Shown here: positions 58,437-64,000 of the stretch, in pieces
Layout of the letters: each line of letters starts with the position of its first letter
Numbering within the stretch: position 1 is the first letter of the stretch
Origin: Catenulispora sp. EB89
Lineage (GTDB): Bacteria > Actinomycetota > Actinomycetes > Streptomycetales > Catenulisporaceae
NCBI RefSeq assembly: GCF_041261445.1
Contig: NZ_JBGCCU010000001.1
Coordinates: 496,001-560,000, forward strand
DNA: 64,000 bases
Reading direction: 5' to 3'
Translations under genes and position numbers: made by a program
Notes under the pieces: generated by a model
Told to the model about the DNA's origin: nothing
Seen by the model: the letters and a program-made list of their open reading frames with translations, nothing else
Database searches by the model: none

Positions 58437-59588
58437 TCAGCTGACGGGCGTCCCGTTTTTCCACACCCTGTGGACAAGCGGGACGCCCGGCCGGTAGGCG
58501 AGGTGAAGGTGGCTCGGGGCGTCCAGCACGGCGAAGTCCGCGCGGGCGCCGACGCCGAGATGGCCGACGTCCTCACGGCGCAGGGCCTTGGCGCCGCCGA
58601 CGGTCGCGGCCCACAGCGCCTCGGCGGGCGACATGTGCATGTCGCGCACCGCCACCGCGATGCAGAACGGCATCGAGTTGGTGTAGCAGGACCCTGGGTT
58701 GCAGTCAGTGGCGATGGCGACGGTCGCGCCGGCTTCCAGCAGGCGCCGGGCGTCCGGGTAGGGCGAGCGCGTCGAGAACTCCACGCCGGGCAGCAGCGTC
58801 GCGACAGTCTGCGATCCCGCGAGCGCCGCGATGTCCTTGTCGTCCAGGAACGTGCAGTGGTCGGCGGAGGCCGCGCCGAACTCGACGGCGAGTTGCACGC
58901 CGGGCCCGTTGCCGAGCTGGTTGGCGTGCAGGCGCAGGTCCAGGCCCTTGGCTTTGGCGGCGGTCAGGATCTCGCGGGTCTGCTCCGCGTCGAAGGCGCC
59001 GCGCTCGCAGAAGACGTCGGCGTAGTCGGCGTAGGGCGCGCAGGCGTCGAGCATCGGGCCCTTGACGAGGTCGACGTACTCCTCGGGCCGGTCCTTGTAC
59101 TCGGCGGGGACCACGTGCGCACCGAGGTACGTGACCGCTTCGACCTGCTCGCGCGCGAGGCGCAGGGCCCGTGCCTCGTCCTCGACGGTGAGGCCGTAGC
59201 CGGACTTGCACTCGACGGTGGTCGTGCCCTGCCGCAGCATCTCGCCGGTGAGGCGCTTCAGGTTGGCGCGCAGGTCCTCGTCGGACGCGGCACGGGTGGC
59301 GGCGACGGTGGTCCGGATGCCGCCGGCACTGTAGGGCGTCCCGGTCATCCGCGCGGCGAACTCCTGCGACCGATCTCCGGCGAAGACGAGATGCGCGTGG
59401 CTGTCGACGAAACCGGGGATCACCGCGCGCCCGCCGAGATCCACGCGCTCGTCGGCATCGGGCGCCTGCGCCGCCGGGCCGGTCCAGGCGACACGGCCGT
59501 CGGCGACGACGAGGGCCGCGCCGGTGAGGGTGCCGGGGGCGGCGTGGGTGGTGAGTTCGGCGATGTTGGTGAGGAGGGTGGTGGTCAC
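58437..59588 (-). CDS. hutI: Imidazolonepropionase
   Basis: The third step of histidine degradation, hydrolysing imidazolonepropionate to formiminoglutamate. The protein has 383 residues, an amidohydrolase-superfamily TIM barrel. Metal ligands are in [14 protein letters not shown], later HANQLGNG, and the catalytic Asp in [15 protein letters not shown]. The start is a GTG with GGAAG upstream. It is the last gene of the hut cluster, 169 nt after hutF, possibly with its own promoter. A long hairpin overlaps its last codons. Confidence 0.95.
   Translation of the reverse strand: MTTTLLTNIAELTTHAAPGTLTGAALVVADGRVAWTGPAAQAPDADERVDLGGRAVIPGFVDSHAHLVFAGDRSQEFAARMTGTPYSAGGIRTTVAATRAASDEDLRANLKRLTGEMLRQGTTTVECKSGYGLTVEDEARALRLAREQVEAVTYLGAHVVPAEYKDRPEEYVDLVKGPMLDACAPYADYADVFCERGAFDAEQTREILTAAKAKGLDLRLHANQLGNGPGVQLAVEFGAASADHCTFLDDKDIAALAGSQTVATLLPGVEFSTRSPYPDARRLLEAGATVAIATDCNPGSCYTNSMPFCIAVAVRDMHMSPAEALWAATVGGAKALRREDVGHLGVGARADFAVLDAPSHLHLAYRPGVPLVHRVWKNGTPVS
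58446..58488. terminator. Long hairpin in the last codons of hutI
   Basis: GGGCGTCCCG pairs with CGGGACGCCC, enclosing TTTTCCACA-CCC-TGTGGACAA-type inner arms, so nearly 20 bp can pair with a 3-nt loop. It lies within coding sequence, 7-50 nt before the stop, and no U-run follows in either direction. It could act as a terminator or transcript-end stabiliser; the inner part resembles the facing DnaA-box-like pairs elsewhere. Confidence 0.5.
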
Positions 59589-59757
59589 GGTGCTTCCATT
59601 GTGTTATGGGGGATTCGCCCCTTTTATGAGTATCGCGAAGGCCACTGACAGCCGCCTGCAGCCAGCCGCCTTTCGGCCACTGACGGCCGACCGCCGCAGG
59701 TCCGGCGCTCGGCCGGGCCGCGCGACCCGCCCAGCCATCGAGCCGGTGCCGCCGCCC

Positions 59758-61152
59758 CTACTTGAAAATCGCCCCGATCGAGCGCTTCAGCCGCCCCGGC
59801 ACGTCGTCCACCAGCGCGTGCTGATGATCGCGCACCGTGAAGCGGCCGCCGACCACGACATGCCGGACGTCCGCCGCTGTCGCCGCGAAGACCACCGATT
59901 CGGCGGCGTGTGCCGGCTGGACTCCTGCCAGGCGCACTGTGTCCAGGGCGATCGTCGTGAAGTCCGCCAGCGCCCCGGCTTCCAGGCGTCCTGATGACGG
60001 CCAGCCGAGCGAGGCGTGGCCTGCCGCCGTCGCCGCTTGGAGTAGTTCCGCGGCGAGCCAGTGGCCTCGGCGTTCGGTGCGCAGGCGCTCGTCGAGTTCC
60101 ACCGCGCGGGCCTCTTCGAAGAGGTCGATGACCGCGTGGGAGTCCGAGCCCAGGTTCACCGGGGAGCCCGCCAGGTGGCAGGCGTGCGCCGGGCCGATGC
60201 CGTCCGCGAGGTCGCGTTCGGTCGTGGGGCACATGCAGACCGCCGTGCCGGAGGTGCCCAGCAGGTCGATGTCCATCTGCGACAGGTGCGTGGCGTGTAC
60301 CGCCGTGGTGCGGGGGCCGAGGGCGCCGTGGGCGTGCAGGAGTTCCGTCGGCGTCTTGTGGTGGCGGACCAGGCAGGCGTCGTTCTCCGCGCGCTGCTCG
60401 GACAGGTGGACGTGCAGCGGCATCTCGTTCTCCGCCGCGAAGGCCACCACCGGTGAGAGCTGGTCCACCGGGACCGCGCGCACGCTGTGCACCGCCGCGC
60501 CGATCCGTACCGTGTCAGAGCCCGCGTACGCCTTGCGCAGGGCCTCGACCCGGTCGGCCCAGCGTGCGGCGTCGCCGTCGGAGAAGCGCCGCTGGACCTC
60601 GTTCAGCTCGGTGTCGAAGCCGCCGGACAGGTAGCAGGTGTCCAGCAGCGTGATGCGGATCCCCGCCGCCTCGGCGGCCTCGGCCATGGCGTGGCCCATG
60701 GCGTTCGGGTCGTGATACAGGCCGCCCTTGGGCGAGTGGTGCAGGTAGTGGAACTCGCCGACCGCGGTGATGCCGGCCAGGGCCATCTCGGCGAAGACCG
60801 CCGTGGCCAGCTCCCGGTAGGAGTCCGGGTCCAGGTGCGCGGCGGCCTCGTACATGCGCTCGCGCCAGGTCCAGAACGTGCCGGACTCGACCTGGGTGCG
60901 GCCGCGCAGCGCGCGGTGGAAGGCGTGTGAGTGCACGTTCGCCAGGCCCGGGACGGTCAGGCCGGACAGCTTCTCGGCGTTGTCCGGGCGGGGTTTCACC
61001 CCGCAGGTGACCGAGGAGATGCGCCCCTGCGCCACCTCGATGAGGACCTTGCTCTTGATCTCGCCGCCGATCCAGGCCAGCTCGCACCAGAACGACGTGG
61101 TGGACGGGGTGGGTGAACCGGTCGGGGTCTGCGGCTTCTCGGGCAAAGTCAC
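59758..61152 (-). CDS. hutF: Formimidoylglutamate deiminase
   Basis: Converts N-formimino-L-glutamate to N-formyl-L-glutamate and ammonia, defining the five-step Hut route. The protein has 464 residues. The GTG at 61152 overlaps the upstream gene's stop as GTGA and has AGGAG 8 nt away, so it is preferred over the GTG at 61158. Amidohydrolase metal ligands are in ANVHSHAFHRALRG, with HVHLSEQ, a His in AVHATHLS, and the Asp in LGSDSHAVI. Confidence 0.94.
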   Translation of the reverse strand: MTLPEKPQTPTGSPTPSTTSFWCELAWIGGEIKSKVLIEVAQGRISSVTCGVKPRPDNAEKLSGLTVPGLANVHSHAFHRALRGRTQVESGTFWTWRERMYEAAAHLDPDSYRELATAVFAEMALAGITAVGEFHYLHHSPKGGLYHDPNAMGHAMAEAAEAAGIRITLLDTCYLSGGFDTELNEVQRRFSDGDAARWADRVEALRKAYAGSDTVRIGAAVHSVRAVPVDQLSPVVAFAAENEMPLHVHLSEQRAENDACLVRHHKTPTELLHAHGALGPRTTAVHATHLSQMDIDLLGTSGTAVCMCPTTERDLADGIGPAHACHLAGSPVNLGSDSHAVIDLFEEARAVELDERLRTERRGHWLAAELLQAATAAGHASLGWPSSGRLEAGALADFTTIALDTVRLAGVQPAHAAESVVFAATAADVRHVVVGGRFTVRDHQHALVDDVPGRLKRSIGAIFK

Positions 61153-62405
61153 TGGCACAGCTCCTGCAACACGTCGGCGAGTGCGGTCACCCCGGCCAGG
61201 CAGTCGCGGTCGTCCGCGTGCTCGCCGGGCGCGTGGGACACGCCGGTCGGGTTGCGGACGTACAGCATCGCGGTCGGTACGGCCGCCGCCAGGATCCCGG
61301 CGTCGTGCCCCGCGCCAGTCGGCAGCACGGGAACGGCGCCGAACGTTTGACGAAGACTGCCCGCCAGACGGTTCCGCAAAACGTCGTCGAATTCGACGAT
61401 CGGAGTGTGGGACTCCCGTTCGGTGCTCAGGACGGTGCCGTCGCGGCCGGCTCGCTCGTCCGCGGCCTTGATGATCTCCTCGGTCACGGCCGCCAGGATC
61501 TCATCGCCCGGGGCCCGGACGTCCAGCCAGGCGCGGACCCGCGAAGGGATGGCGTTCGTGCCGTTGGGCTCGACCACCAGTCGCCCGAACGTCGCCACCG
61601 CGCCGCCGAGCTTGGCCTTCTTGCGGGCCGCCAGCACGGCGTTCGCATAAGTGAGCATCGGGTCGCGCCGGTCCTCCAACCGGGTGGTGCCGGCGTGGTT
61701 CGCCTCGCCGGCGAACTCGAAACGCCAGCGGCTGTGCGGCCAGATCGCCGAGGCCACCGCGACCGGCGACTCGGTGAACGCCAGCGCCTTGCCCTGCTCG
61801 ACGTGCAGCTCGACGTACGCGGCGATGCCGTCCAGGCGCTCGTCGTCGCGGCCGAGCGTCGCAGGATCCTGTCCCGCCTGCTCCATCGCGGCAGCCATCG
61901 TCGTGCCGTTCAGGTCGCACAGGCCGCGCGCCTTCTCAGCGGACAGCGCGCCGGTCATCAGCCGGGATCCGGCGCAGGCGATGCCGAACCGCGCCCCCTC
62001 CTCGTCGGAGAAACAGGCCACTGCGAACGGCTTGGCCGGCGCGAAGCCGCGGGCCCGCAGCACGTCGACCGCCGCGAACGACGACACGACGCCCAGCGGC
62101 CCGTCGAACGCGCCGCCGTCCGGCACCGAGTCCAGATGCGACCCGGTGACGACGGCGCCGGGGCCCTTCGGCCCCCACCACGCCCACAGGTTGCCGTTGC
62201 GGTCGGTCTCCACCTCCAAGCCGCGCGCGGCGGCCTCGGAGCGGAACCATTCACGGCAGGCCAGATCCGCGGTGTTCCAAGCGAAACGGCGGTAGCCGCC
62301 GGTGTCGGAGTTCAGGCCGAGGGGCAGAAGCGAGCGCCACATGTCGGTGTAGCGGCTCGCTTCCGCTTCATCCACAGCCCTGTGGATAGCGTTTGGCAAG
62401 GACAC
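61149..62405 (-). CDS. M20-family amidohydrolase (allantoate amidohydrolase-like) in the hut operon
   Basis: A 418-residue zinc hydrolase of the M20 / allantoate-amidohydrolase group. Metal ligands are in TGSHLDSVPDGGAFDGPLG (His, Asp), DEEGARFG, and the C-terminal GAGHDAGIL. The dimerisation domain carries AGEANHAGTTRLEDRRDP. It sits between hutU and hutF with overlaps or tiny gaps, so it should act in histidine degradation. Because a five-step route needs an N-formylglutamate deformylase, and no HutG is seen, it probably fills that role; this is inference. The start is a GTG 2 nt after the hutU stop. Confidence 0.85.
   Translation of the reverse strand: MSLPNAIHRAVDEAEASRYTDMWRSLLPLGLNSDTGGYRRFAWNTADLACREWFRSEAAARGLEVETDRNGNLWAWWGPKGPGAVVTGSHLDSVPDGGAFDGPLGVVSSFAAVDVLRARGFAPAKPFAVACFSDEEGARFGIACAGSRLMTGALSAEKARGLCDLNGTTMAAAMEQAGQDPATLGRDDERLDGIAAYVELHVEQGKALAFTESPVAVASAIWPHSRWRFEFAGEANHAGTTRLEDRRDPMLTYANAVLAARKKAKLGGAVATFGRLVVEPNGTNAIPSRVRAWLDVRAPGDEILAAVTEEIIKAADERAGRDGTVLSTERESHTPIVEFDDVLRNRLAGSLRQTFGAVPVLPTGAGHDAGILAAAVPTAMLYVRNPTGVSHAPGEHADDRDCLAGVTALADVLQELCQ
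62370..62387. repeat. ATCCACAG-CC-CTGTGGAT palindrome
   Basis: A perfect 8-bp inverted repeat with a 2-nt spacer in the first codons of the M20 hydrolase gene. Both arms are within one base of the E. coli-type DnaA box TTATCCACA. Confidence 0.6.
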
Positions 62406-62407
62406 TG

Positions 62408-64000
<1,593 letters not shown>

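Overview
The window is chromosomal DNA from a high-GC, mycelial-type actinobacterium. Nearly every gene has G/C at third codon positions, GTG starts are frequent, and there are many secreted and sigma/two-component genes. The backbone order (ppc ... mfd - SurA-like lipoprotein - mazG - eno - ftsB ... hutI/hutF/M20/hutU) follows the conserved core of Streptomyces and its relatives. The gene content suggests a Streptomyces- or Catenulispora-like organism; that is an inference from content and order, not a database result. No prophage, transposase, CRISPR array or rRNA was seen.

Layout. 1-5.9 kb: PEP carboxylase (N-terminal part only, running off the left edge), signal peptidase I, a Tat-exported phospholipase C, and a lipoprotein/secreted-protein pair. 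6.2-8.4 kb: three consecutive small secreted proteins on the minus strand (one rodlin-like, one TTG-initiated, one Pro/Cys-rich), perhaps surface-layer components. 8.7-10.4 kb: an AhpD-like protein and a fusion of a WHH-type nuclease-like domain with an SMI1/KNR4 (SUKH) immunity-type domain. 10.6-23.4 kb: mfd, an MFS exporter, a SurA-like lipoprotein, a glycosidase-like protein, a VC0807-type membrane protein divergent from its probable TetR regulator (clear operator), mazG, a TatA-like protein, a Pro/Gln-rich membrane protein and a DUF885 peptidase. 23.4-29.9 kb: eno and ftsB flanked by two paralogous NarL-type two-component systems. 30-39 kb: a FadD17-like acyl-CoA ligase, then a tightly coupled six-gene operon reading leftwards (MacA-like adaptor, ABC ATPase, MacB-like permease, DUF5666-like anchored protein, OmpR-type regulator, HAMP kinase).

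39-49.6 kb: an MBL hydrolase, a decayed serine hydrolase, tRNA-Ser(UGA), thymidine kinase, small membrane and YbjQ-like proteins, a GDPD phosphodiesterase, an RsbW-like ATPase, and a fused anthranilate synthase preceded by a textbook tryptophan attenuator (17-residue leader with Trp-Trp-Trp). 49.7-58.3 kb: an anchored secreted protein, a TetR regulator, a glycosyltransferase, a rhodanese, serS, a SigE-family sigma factor with a membrane partner, a decayed MFS gene and a secreted CWB2-repeat protein. 58.4-64 kb: the histidine-degradation operon hutU-M20 hydrolase-hutF-hutI, whose hutU start lies beyond the right edge.

Two themes recur. Two genes are inactivated by internal deletions (serine hydrolase, MFS), and two genes have their stop-codon-bearing 3' ends tandemly amplified (ftsB, the HAMP kinase). 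Translational coupling by 4-nt GTGA/ATGA overlaps is used repeatedly. The least familiar items are the nuclease/immunity fusion and the secreted trio.
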